Below are positions 1-7,473 of a DNA stretch of 64,000 nt, piece by piece (within the stretch, counting starts at the first letter, position 1; each line of letters begins with the position of its first letter). The translations under genes and the position numbers were made by a program. Under the pieces are notes generated by a model, which saw nothing but the letters and a program-made list of their open reading frames with translations, was not told the DNA's origin and did no database searches. Source of the stretch: Hypnocyclicus thermotrophus. GTDB lineage: Bacteria > Fusobacteriota > Fusobacteriia > Fusobacteriales > Fusobacteriaceae. Where the stretch lies: assembly GCF_004365575.1 (NCBI RefSeq), contig NZ_SOBG01000001.1:372001-436000 (forward strand), written 5' to 3'.

Positions 1-1823
1 TTTATAGGTAATCCTTGAATTACAAAATTTTCTGGTGAATATATAAATGTCATATTCCCATATTCAGCTTTTTTATTATATACATAATAATTAAATTCGA
101 TATCTACATAATCTATTTTATTATCTATAAAATCTTGATAATTTTCTTGTGATAATAAATTTTTATTATATGTTTTATTATAAACATCGTATTTATATTT
201 AGTTTGATTATTTCTATAAAGTCTAAACATGATTTTTTGATTATTAAAATATTTAGCATATTTATTTGCTTCTATTTTCTTCCAAGTTATATTTACTAAA
301 TCACTATTTTGATTTAATTTAATATTATTTAGCTTTAATGGGTAATAAATATCTATAAGTTTATTTTTTAATGAATCTTTTAATGTTAATTTAGACACAT
401 TTGTAACATTATCTATACCTTCCATTACATCTTTATTTATAAATATATCACTTCCTGCACTACTACCCTTAAAATACCATTTTGAATTATATTCAATATA
501 ATCGTTAACTAAGTTATAGCTTAAGTTCTCTACATCTAAAGAATTTATCGTTCTTATTGCTTGAATAGTTGAACTATTATCATCTTCTAAATACGATAAA
601 TCTGTAAAATCTTTATCGATATATTTAGAAGCATGAAAAACTATAGTCTGATCTCTATCAGCATCTCTAGGTTCAGCAATAATAAGTTCTGGTATTATTG
701 GTCCTGTTATTTCAATATCTCCTTTTCCTTTTATATATGAATTACCTGTTAAATATAAATTTTTTGAAATAACACTTCCTTCTATCCTTGCACTTCCAGT
801 TAAATTTACATCTGCATTTGGAGCATATATATAATTTATTGGAGATACCCCTCCGTTTATAGTTACATTTTGACCTGATGTCACTATTCCATATTCAAGA
901 CTAGCACTTCCAGTTATATTTATATTAGTATTATTTGCATAAATTTTACCAGTTGTTACGGCGTTTCCATTAATTGTTAACTCATTTCCTTTTGTTATTA
1001 ATTCGTTAAAATCTATTTTTGCACTACCTGATATATTTATATCAGCTTGTTCTACATACAAAAAACCTTGTATTTCTATCGCATTAGCTAGATTAAGGGG
1101 TGCAGTTCCTAAATAATAGTAATAAATATAGCTATTATCATTTTTACTATCTATAATTTTACCATTTGACTTCAAATCAAATGTAGTCGTTACTATAAAA
1201 AATAATCTCCCTGTACCGTTTCTATTTATTATAACATCTCCACTGATATCTAATTTGTCAACTTTTATATATAAATCATTATTTCCAACATTAATAATCA
1301 TTTTATCTTTAACAGTAATATTCTTGTAATATCCACTATCTTCTGAATTAATTGTCACATCATTATTATAATCTTCATATATATCTTCTTGAGAATATAA
1401 ACCATCTACTACTGGTGTTTTAAAATCTAACCAATCTGGTATATCAAAGCTATATTGTTTGTTTAACTTAGATATCGTATTATTTTTTACATTATTATAA
1501 AATTCTTGTTGTTCTATACTTCCTGTTTTATACCAATCTGGGAAATTAATTATATCGTCTGCTATTGCTGTATTTCCTATATAAATAGAGCGATAGTTTA
1601 ATTTTGTATCTCCAATCCAAGAAGTACCTTCTAAAAGTATAGGTTTTTCTCCCTGTATTAAGCTATTTGCATTGCTTCCTGTCATTCCTTCAATTCTAGA
1701 TGAACCTGTTAAATTTACAATCCCTTCAATTGAAAAAGCAGTCCAATCTTTTACTATAATATTTTCAGCAAAAGTAAATGCAGTCATAAAAATGAATATC
1801 AATCCCACTATTTTCTTCTTCAT
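1..1823 (-). CDS. Exported protein with repeated GSA-type motifs (C-terminus beyond window edge)
   Basis: The frame is open from an ATG at 1823 down to base 1 without a stop, giving at least 607 residues. A GGAAGGTG ribosome site precedes the ATG. The N-terminus (MKKKIVGLIFIFMTAFTFAEN) is a signal peptide with a likely cut after FA. The middle carries repeated beta-helix-like motifs of the form V/I-N-I/L-T/S-G-S-A-x-I/L: ISGSAKID, ITGSASLEYG, LTGSARIEGS and LTGNSYIKGKG, including YAPNADVNLTGSARIEGSVI. That last stretch resembles the polymer-forming/PilX-associated DUF7305-type domain. This suggests a surface or periplasmic structural or adhesion protein. The family link is from motif resemblance only. 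No pilus gene is visible beside it, but the downstream side lies outside the window. Confidence 0.75.
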   Translation of the reverse strand, partial: MKKKIVGLIFIFMTAFTFAENIIVKDWTAFSIEGIVNLTGSSRIEGMTGSNANSLIQGEKPILLEGTSWIGDTKLNYRSIYIGNTAIADDIINFPDWYKTGSIEQQEFYNNVKNNTISKLNKQYSFDIPDWLDFKTPVVDGLYSQEDIYEDYNNDVTINSEDSGYYKNITVKDKMIINVGNNDLYIKVDKLDISGDVIINRNGTGRLFFIVTTTFDLKSNGKIIDSKNDNSYIYYYYLGTAPLNLANAIEIQGFLYVEQADINISGSAKIDFNELITKGNELTINGNAVTTGKIYANNTNINITGSASLEYGIVTSGQNVTINGGVSPINYIYAPNADVNLTGSARIEGSVISKNLYLTGNSYIKGKGDIEITGPIIPELIIAEPRDADRDQTIVFHASKYIDKDFTDLSYLEDDNSSTIQAIRTINSLDVENLSYNLVNDYIEYNSKWYFKGSSAGSDIFINKDVMEGIDNVTNVSKLTLKDSLKNKLIDIYYPLKLNNIKLNQNSDLVNITWKKIEANKYAKYFNNQKIMFRLYRNNQTKYKYDVYNKTYNKNLLSQENYQDFIDNKIDYVDIEFNYYVYNKKAEYGNMTFIYSPENFVIQGLPI

Positions 1824-1951
1824 AATATCACACCTTCCCAAATAATTCTTTTTTTGTATTCCAATACTAAATTCGAACTATTATTTTTATTTTTTCCATA
1901 TTTTTTATCATAAAAGTCTCTTTAAATAATAACATATTGCTCTTAAAAAGT

Positions 1952-1994
1952 CTATAAAAAAAGCAGCTTAAAATTCATTTTAATAAAGCTGCTG
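1952..1994 (-). terminator. Rho-independent terminator after the 49-aa gene
   Basis: On the minus strand AGCAGCTT and AAGCTGCT (1993-1986 and 1969-1962) form a stem with further AAAAT/ATTTT pairing inside, followed by a run of seven T. It lies 18 bases after the stop of the small gene at 2012-2161. Confidence 0.85.
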
Positions 1995-2011
1995 TAAGAT
2001 AATTTATGTAC

Positions 2012-2161
2012 TTATATTATATTGTCAATCAACTCTTCTAATTCTCTTCTTTCTGCTTGAGAAAGATCATACCCTAATTTTAATTTTTTTAAAATTTTAC
2101 TGTTCTCTGCTAAAGACGAGGATTCTAATATTTTTATTATTAATTTTTTATAAAAATCCAT
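2012..2161 (-). CDS. 49-aa microprotein, own transcription unit
   Basis: The frame encodes MDFYKKLIIKILESSSLAEN followed by a charged helical tail ending ERRELEELIDNII. An AAGGAG site lies 7-8 bases before the ATG. A promoter (TTGAAA, 16 bases, TATAAT) lies just upstream and a strong terminator directly downstream, so this is a complete one-gene unit. The protein is predicted to be almost wholly helical and amphipathic, without a signal peptide or membrane segment. The tail slightly recalls Spo0E-like short regulators but lacks their SxxLD signature. I do not recognise the family; function unknown. Confidence 0.75.
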   Translation of the reverse strand: MDFYKKLIIKILESSSLAENSKILKKLKLGYDLSQAERRELEELIDNII

Positions 2162-2189
2162 AAATTTACTCCTTGTATTTTATAATTAT

Positions 2190-2217
2190 ATTATACTCTA
2201 TAAATCAATTATTTCAA
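2190..2217 (-). promoter_or_regulatory. Promoter of the 49-aa gene
   Basis: On the minus strand TTGAAA (2217-2212), a 16-base spacer and TATAAT (2195-2190) lie about 30 bases before the start codon of the microprotein. Confidence 0.7.
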
Positions 2218-2271
2218 ACTTTTATGTTGTTTTTATTATTAATTTTTTTATTCTTTATAATTCATTATCTT

Positions 2272-3417
2272 TCAATTATTTTTTTGTTTTCTATTAAAAT
2301 ACTGATAATAATAACACTTTATCCCACCATTATATAGTTTTCTATTTTTATCAGATTTTTTCCCAAAATATCTTTCAAAATCTTCATTTGAAGTAATTAA
2401 ATAAAACTCAAAATCTTTATAATATTTTTTATATATTAGTCCCATCTCTTTATACAAATTAATTACGTAATCTTCATCTTCTAGTCTTACACCATATGGT
2501 GGATTAGAAATTATAACGCCATTTGTATAATTTTCTCTATTTTTTAAGTTTCTTAAATCTTTGTTTTTAAAAATAATTATATCATCAACATAAGCATTTT
2601 CTGCATTTTCTATTGCTAAATCAACTATACTTTTATCTATATCATAGCCAATAAACTTTTTATTAGTTGTTCTTTCATTTGAAAAAGCTTTATCTCTAAC
2701 ATCAATCCAAATATTTTCATCAATTATATTCCATTTTTCAGAGACAAAATTTCTATTTACACCAGGCATAATATTTTTAGCTATCATTGCAGCTTCTATA
2801 AGTAAAGTTCCTGTCCCACAAGTAGGATCTATAATTATATCTTTTTTCATTGCATTAGCTAAATAAACTAACGCTGCTGCTAAAGTTTCTTTTATTGGTG
2901 CTTCATTGTGTTTTGCTCTATAACCTCTTTTATGAAGAGGATCTCCAGATGTATCAATCATTATTTTTACAATATCTTTTTTTATTTGTACTTTTATTTT
3001 ATAACTTGCTCCATCCTCTTCAAATCTACTTACTTTGTATTTTTCTTTTAATTTTTCAACAATAGCTTTTTTTATTATTGATTGAGAATCTCTTTTACTA
3101 AAAAGTTTTGATTTTACAGAACTTATCCATGATATAGGAAAGTTTGCATCAACTGGTAATATTTCTCCCCAAGAAAGTCTCTTAGTATTTTGAAAAAGTT
3201 CTTCAAATGTTGTAGCTTTAAATTCACCCATTTTTAAATATATTCTATCTGCACAGCGAAGAGATATATTTAATATTGGTATATCCTTTATTCTACAATT
3301 TATTTCAATTTGTCCATCAAATACTTTAAAATCAGTATATCCTAAGTTTAATAATTCTTTTTTTACTATAGCTTCAAGTCCCATAGTTGTTGTCGCTATT
3401 AAAGTAATTTTATTCAT
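2272..3417 (-). CDS. THUMP-domain class I SAM-dependent 23S rRNA guanine-N2 methyltransferase (RlmL/YpsC type)
   Basis: A 381-aa protein predicted to methylate a guanine in large-subunit rRNA. The N-terminal ~150 residues look like a THUMP RNA-binding domain (FKATTFEELFQNTKRLSWGE). The C-terminal Rossmann domain has SAM motif I DPTCGTGTLLIEAAMIA and the catalytic NPPYGVRLEDED motif typical of N2-guanine or N6-adenine enzymes. Length fits the YpsC branch (~380 aa), not the long fused E. coli RlmL. Its start overlaps by 8 bases the end of the CPBP gene upstream, so the two are probably co-transcribed. Older databases often call such genes 'N6-adenine-specific DNA methylase'. Family confident; exact target base inferred. 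Confidence 0.88.
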   Translation of the reverse strand: MNKITLIATTTMGLEAIVKKELLNLGYTDFKVFDGQIEINCRIKDIPILNISLRCADRIYLKMGEFKATTFEELFQNTKRLSWGEILPVDANFPISWISSVKSKLFSKRDSQSIIKKAIVEKLKEKYKVSRFEEDGASYKIKVQIKKDIVKIMIDTSGDPLHKRGYRAKHNEAPIKETLAAALVYLANAMKKDIIIDPTCGTGTLLIEAAMIAKNIMPGVNRNFVSEKWNIIDENIWIDVRDKAFSNERTTNKKFIGYDIDKSIVDLAIENAENAYVDDIIIFKNKDLRNLKNRENYTNGVIISNPPYGVRLEDEDYVINLYKEMGLIYKKYYKDFEFYLITSNEDFERYFGKKSDKNRKLYNGGIKCYYYQYFNRKQKNN

Positions 3418-3967
3418 AATTGTCCTTTCTATTTCTTAAATAAAATTTTATTGCTATTTTATAAAATGGATAAATTAAACTCAATATTAAAATAATAAGA
3501 ATAATTTTTATTGATTTAATTTCTAAATATTTCTCAATAAAAATATCTATTTTATAAAATATTATTATTCTTGCAAATGCATTAAAAACAAAATGTGAAT
3601 ATATTGCATACCATATATTTTTAGTAGTGTAATAAATAAAGATAAAAAAAACATTTAATAATGATAAACTTATAAAATCTACTCCAAATAAAGAATATAT
3701 AAAAGTCGAAATAAAAATCGCCCACCAAAAATTATATTTTGCTATTAATCCAAATAAAAATTTTCTAAATAAAAGTTCTTCAAATATAGGTGAAATAAAT
3801 AAAAGTGTTATCCATATTTCTTTTTCAGTCATTGTGATTTCGGGTAATTTTATTAAATTTGGTAAAATAATCATTATAAAATTAATTGGTAAAATTATTA
3901 AAAACCTAAAAATTATACTAAGCAAAAATATTTCCCATAAGTTATCTTCTATTTTTTTGTAATTCAT
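3410..3967 (-). CDS. CPBP-family intramembrane protease-like protein
   Basis: A 185-aa polytopic membrane protein. I use the ATG at 3967, which has GTGAGG a few bases upstream, rather than the GTG at 3979. Motif 1 of the CPBP (Abi/Rce1-like) family is present (EELLFRKFLFG, the EExxxR glutamates). Motif 3 is present as HFVFN. In place of the motif-2 FxxxH histidine the sequence reads STFIYSLFGVD, so one predicted metal/active-site histidine seems absent. The protein may therefore be inactive or use another residue. It overlaps the methyltransferase gene by 8 bases. CPBP proteins range from prenyl-protein-type proteases to bacteriocin self-immunity factors; nothing here decides the role. Confidence 0.75.
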   Translation of the reverse strand: MNYKKIEDNLWEIFLLSIIFRFLIILPINFIMIILPNLIKLPEITMTEKEIWITLLFISPIFEELLFRKFLFGLIAKYNFWWAIFISTFIYSLFGVDFISLSLLNVFFIFIYYTTKNIWYAIYSHFVFNAFARIIIFYKIDIFIEKYLEIKSIKIILIILILSLIYPFYKIAIKFYLRNRKDNYE

Positions 3968-4048
3968 GATCAGCCTCACTATTTTTTACTAAATTATATC
4001 ATATTTTTTATTTTTTGTATTGAAAAAAATTGTTTTACAAAGTATAAT

Positions 4049-4110
4049 AGTTGTATTAATATAACAACTTTTTATAATACTTTATAAAATAAAATTTATA
4101 AAGTATTATA
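4049..4110 (+). promoter_or_regulatory. Promoter with two inverted repeats upstream of the MFS-trmB unit
   Basis: TTGTAT (4051-4056), a 16-base spacer and TATAAT (4073-4078) form a promoter. Inverted repeat 1 has AGTTGT at 4049-4054 and ACAACT at 4064-4069, covering the -35 and spacer. Inverted repeat 2 has perfect 16-base arms at 4073-4088 and 4095-4110 with a 6-base loop, covering the -10 and first transcribed bases. The placement suits repression by the TrmB-type regulator encoded downstream (inference). A second TATAAT further down, near 4130, could be an alternative -10. Confidence 0.6.
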
Positions 4111-4159
4111 CCTAGGTGACAAGATATATAATATAAATATATTGAGAGAGGAAAAATTT

Positions 4160-5286
4160 ATGAAATACTATAGTTTTCTTACATTCTTTTTATACTTTTC
4201 AATGGGTGCTACATTGCCTTTATTTTCACAATATCTACAATCTATTGGGTTATCTGGTATAGAAATAGGTTCAATTTTTTCTATTGGTACTTTTATTTCT
4301 ATATTATTTCAACCATTTTGGGGATTTATAGCAGATAAAACTAATGCAATAAAAAAATTCTTATATTTTTATTGACTTTTTCTGCATTGACTATTAGTTC
4401 TATTCCTTTTACTAAAAGTTTTATAATTATTGCTGTTTTATATGCCTTATATCAATTTTTCACTTGTGGAATTTTCCCATTAAATGATGCTGCTGTACTT
4501 CATTCAACACATGAATTTGGAAAAATAAGGCAATGGGGTTCTGTTGGATTTGCTACTGCTGCTTTTATATCATCAATATTAGCACAATATCTTTCAAATA
4601 ATATTATTTTTTATATCACTGCCTTTGCTTGTTTTACTGCTCTTATATTTTTAAAACAAATTGATATAAAAAGTATTCATGAGGAAACTATTAACTTAGT
4701 TTTATTAAAAGATTTATTTAAGAATAAAAATTATATATTATTTTTAATTATGGCTTTTTTTATAGGTGGTACTATAAATGCTAATAATACATATTTTGGA
4801 TTACTTTATAAAAACTTAGGTGGTACTACTTCTGGTATTGGATTTGCATTTTTACTTTTCGCTTTAAGTGAAGCACCTTTTTTAAAAAATAGTGATTTTA
4901 TAATAAAAAAATTTGGTGTAAACAAATTATTAATATTTTCTGGAATATCTTTTATGCTTAGATGGGGAATATACAGTTTTATTCCTAGCACAAAAATAAT
5001 ATTAATATTGTTTTTTCTACAAGGAATATCAATTGGAACTTTTTTAGCAGGAGCTGCACAATATATTAAATTGCATACAAAACAATCTCAAACTGCTACT
5101 GCTATTACCATATATTTCTCGCTTAGCTTAGGAATAGGTTCAATGCTATGTATATTTTTATCTGGTATAATAATAGATAAGATAAATATTTTTGCAGCAT
5201 ATAAATTTTATTTCCTATGGTCTACTATTGGATTTCTCGTTTTAATATATCTTTATTACTCATTAAAAAAACAAAACCATAGATAA
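4160..5286 (+). pseudogene. MFS transporter (LacY/HcaT-like), split by a -1 frameshift at an A7 run
   Basis: The ATG at 4160 follows AGAGAGG. The first frame (MKYYSFLTFFLYFSMGATLP...) stops at TGA 4373-4375. The remainder of a 12-helix permease continues in the -1 frame to 5286. A one-base backward shift on ATA AAA AAA (A run 4351-4357) joins KK to ILIFLLTFSALT and restores one ~375-aa MFS protein, a normal length. The run is a perfect A AAA AAA slippery heptamer in the zero frame. The cause could be programmed -1 frameshifting, a real indel or a sequencing error. The first frame includes the GxxxDK loop (GFIADKTNAIKK) typical of MFS helix 2-3. The gene is 5 bases ahead of a TrmB-type regulator, suggesting a sugar or related substrate; the substrate is unknown. 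Confidence 0.8.
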
Positions 5287-5290
5287 TTTT

Positions 5291-6082
5291 TTGGAGGTGG
5301 TTAATATAATTATAAATACTTTGTCAAAATTTGGATTTACAGAAATAGAATCAAAAGTTTATTATGAACTTATTAAAAATCCAAATTCAAATGGTTCTCA
5401 AATAGCTAAAATTCTTAATTTACCTCGAACTTCAGTGTACTCAGCATTAGATAAGCTTTTAAAAAAAGGTTGTGTATTTTTGCTTGCTGAAAATGATAGT
5501 AATAAATATATCGCACTCGAATCTAGTAAACTTCTTAAAAAACTAAAAAAAGAGTATATGGAAGGTATAGAATTATTAAATGATGAATTTAAAAAAATTT
5601 CTATTAATGATGAAAATAATCAATACATAAATATTAATGGTGAAGAAATATTTTTTGAAAAAATACGTGAAATGATTAAAAATGCAAAAGAAGAAATATA
5701 TATAAATACAAATTTTGATTTAAATTTATTTGAAAAAGAATTTTTAGAACTAAAAAAGAAAAAAATAAGAATTATTCTATTTACTTTTGAAGATATTGAT
5801 TATTCACATTTAGGAATAGAGGTTTTTAGTAAAAAATTTACTGGAAAATGTCGTGATGATTATAAGCGTATGATGATTGTTATTGATATGAAAGAAGCCT
5901 GCATTGGAGAAAAAGGAAGAAATAAAGAGTTGATAGGTAGTTTTACAAAAAATAGATTACTTATTGATATAGTTACAGAACATATTCATCATGATATTTA
6001 TCTTACTAATTTATCAAATTTTTATAATATCGATATGAATAAAATAAAAATAAATACTAAGCATGAAAATTTGTTTAATTAA
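5291..6082 (+). CDS. TrmB-family transcriptional regulator
   Basis: About 260 residues. The N-terminal winged helix reads FGFTEIESKVYYELIKNPNS then GSQIAKILNLPRTSVYSALDKL, classic TrmB. The C-terminal half (MIKNAKEEIYINTNFDLNLF...KKKKIRIILFTF) is the phospholipase-D-like effector part seen in TrmB proteins. The stop of the MFS gene is 5 bases upstream, so the two are one operon and the regulator probably responds to that transporter's substrate. The start is uncertain: the strong GGAGGTGG lies at 5293-5300, so TTG 5291 and GTG 5297 lie inside it. The best-spaced in-frame codons are ATA 5306 and ATT 5309, both rare initiators. The coordinate given is the outer limit. Confidence 0.85.
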   Translation: MEVVNIIINTLSKFGFTEIESKVYYELIKNPNSNGSQIAKILNLPRTSVYSALDKLLKKGCVFLLAENDSNKYIALESSKLLKKLKKEYMEGIELLNDEFKKISINDENNQYININGEEIFFEKIREMIKNAKEEIYINTNFDLNLFEKEFLELKKKKIRIILFTFEDIDYSHLGIEVFSKKFTGKCRDDYKRMMIVIDMKEACIGEKGRNKELIGSFTKNRLLIDIVTEHIHHDIYLTNLSNFYNIDMNKIKINTKHENLFN

Positions 6083-6084
6083 AT

Positions 6085-6127
6085 AAAAAACTCTCACTTT
6101 TAATTTGAAAAAAATGAGAGTTTTTTA
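6085..6127. terminator. Bidirectional terminator between trmB-type gene and dinB
   Basis: AAAAAACTCTCA and TGAGAGTTTTTT flank an 18-base A/T-rich loop. The stem has A runs on one side and T runs on the other, so it can stop both converging genes. Confidence 0.85.
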
Positions 6128-6140
6128 TTTTTAATTAATT

Positions 6141-7205
6141 TTAATCTAATTTTTTTTTAATTAAAGTTAATTGTTCATTTTTATGAGTAATTATATTTGA
6201 AAATGTTAATCCTATTAATCTTATCTTATTTTTATAATCAAATTCCTTTTTAAATTCTTCTAATAATTTAATAAATTCTATTTTATTCTCACTAAAATCT
6301 TTTAAAGTTTTAGAACGAGTAATTATGTGTCTATCTTCAAATCTTATTTTTAACACAAGTGTCTTTGCATAATATTTTTTATTTATCAGTCTTTTATAAA
6401 TTTTATTAAAAATATCATCAAGTGTATTAAAAATAATAATTTTATTATCTGTATTAAATTTAAAAGTGATTTCATTCCCTATAGATTTATATTTTCTTTC
6501 AGTTTTAATTTTTCGATAGTCTATTCCTCTACTATAATCATAAAGTAATTGAGCCTTACTACTTCCTAAAATTTCTTTTAAAAAATAATAATTTTTTTCT
6601 TTGATTTCTCTTATTCTATTTATATTATTCTGTCTTAAAAATTTTTGTGTTTTTTCTCCTATTCCTGGTAAAATTTTTATATCTTTTTCTTTAAAATATT
6701 CATAATATTCTTTATTATTTTTTATAATAAAAAATCCTCCTGGTTTATTTACTTCACTTGCCAATTTAGCAGTTAACTTATTATATCCTATCCCTACTGA
6801 GCAAGTAAGTTTTGTATGTATATAAATTCTTTTTTTAAACTTTTTTATAAAATACTCATAACTAGGATATTTATTTATAATATTTGTTATATCAATATAA
6901 CCTTCATCAAATGCAATAAATTCTATATTATCGGTTAATTTTTTAATTAAATTTTGAATTTGATATGCAACTTTTATATATTTATTTTTATCTACATTAA
7001 GATATATTCCATTTGGACATAATTTCCGTGCTTCAGTTACACTCATTGCAGAATGCAACCCATACTTCCTAGCTTCATAATTACAAGTTGTTATTACACG
7101 AGTTCCTACAATTACAGGCTTCCCTTTTAATTTTGCATTATCTCTTATTTCAATTGAAGCATAAAATGCATCCATATCATAATGCATTATAACTTGCTTT
7201 TTCAT
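6141..7205 (-). CDS. dinB: DNA polymerase IV (Y family)
   Basis: A 354-aa error-prone lesion-bypass polymerase. I chose the ATG at 7205 (MKKQVIMHYDMDAFYASIEI), which has AAGGAG 5 bases upstream. The frame extends further to 7310 but that part is low-complexity and lacks a ribosome site. Catalytic carboxylates are visible in HYDMDAFYASIE and in FIAFDEGYIDIT (family SxDE; the usual serine is an alanine/phenylalanine context here). The thumb helix-hairpin-helix LPGIGEKTQKFLRQ and the little-finger domain follow. The C-terminus lacks a clear beta-clamp QLxLF box but contains NEQLTLIKKKL, which is similar. It is a single gene converging with trmB. Confidence 0.93.
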   Translation of the reverse strand: MKKQVIMHYDMDAFYASIEIRDNAKLKGKPVIVGTRVITTCNYEARKYGLHSAMSVTEARKLCPNGIYLNVDKNKYIKVAYQIQNLIKKLTDNIEFIAFDEGYIDITNIINKYPSYEYFIKKFKKRIYIHTKLTCSVGIGYNKLTAKLASEVNKPGGFFIIKNNKEYYEYFKEKDIKILPGIGEKTQKFLRQNNINRIREIKEKNYYFLKEILGSSKAQLLYDYSRGIDYRKIKTERKYKSIGNEITFKFNTDNKIIIFNTLDDIFNKIYKRLINKKYYAKTLVLKIRFEDRHIITRSKTLKDFSENKIEFIKLLEEFKKEFDYKNKIRLIGLTFSNIITHKNEQLTLIKKKLD

Positions 7206-7227
7206 TTTTCTCCTTATATTAATAAAA

Positions 7228-7258
7228 TTATTTATACTAAATTTTTTCTTTATTTTAA
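7228..7258. repeat. 31-bp direct repeat, copy 1 (upstream of dinB)
   Basis: A 31-base sequence beginning TTATTTATACTAAATT is repeated exactly at 7416-7446, 188 bases away in the same orientation. This copy lies just upstream of the dinB ribosome site. Confidence 0.85.
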
Positions 7259-7313
7259 TTATATCATATTTTATACTAAAGAAGTAGTTTAAATTATTAT
7301 TCTTTAACATTTT

Positions 7314-7356
7314 AAAAGTAAAAAAATCCAGTAATTACAAGGTTTTTTTTACTTTT
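7314..7356. other. Imperfect hairpin in the dinB/decarboxylase divergent region
   Basis: Sixteen-base arms at 7314-7329 and 7341-7356 match in 15 of 16 positions with an 11-base loop. It sits between the two 31-bp direct repeats and before the decarboxylase promoter. It could be an operator, a transcription barrier or a remnant of an inserted element. Confidence 0.5.
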
Positions 7357-7376
7357 ACTTAATACAAAAAAAATAT

Positions 7377-7405
7377 TTGACAATAAACTAAAAATATAGT
7401 ATTCT
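7377..7405 (+). promoter_or_regulatory. Promoter of the polyamine operon
   Basis: TTGACA (7377-7382), 17 bases, TATTCT (7400-7405). The transcript would start near 7412, just before the second copy of the 31-bp repeat, which therefore lies in the leader. Confidence 0.7.
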
Positions 7406-7415
7406 TATTTAGTGT

Positions 7416-7446
7416 TTATTTATACTAAATTTTTTCTTTATTTTAA
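7416..7446. repeat. 31-bp direct repeat, copy 2 (leader of decarboxylase gene)
   Basis: Exact second copy of the sequence at 7228-7258. It ends 15-37 bases before the candidate start codons of the decarboxylase. Confidence 0.85.
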
Positions 7447-7473
7447 ATAAACATTTATTTTTTGATAGAGGAT

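Noticed and set aside
2012-2161. Spo0E-like sporulation regulator
   Set aside because: The SxxLD signature is absent and nothing else here points to sporulation.
7206-7310. N-terminal extension of the dinB frame to 7310
   Set aside because: Low-complexity Lys/Ile/Asn translation without a ribosome site; the ATG at 7205 has AAGGAG and begins the known Y-family motif.
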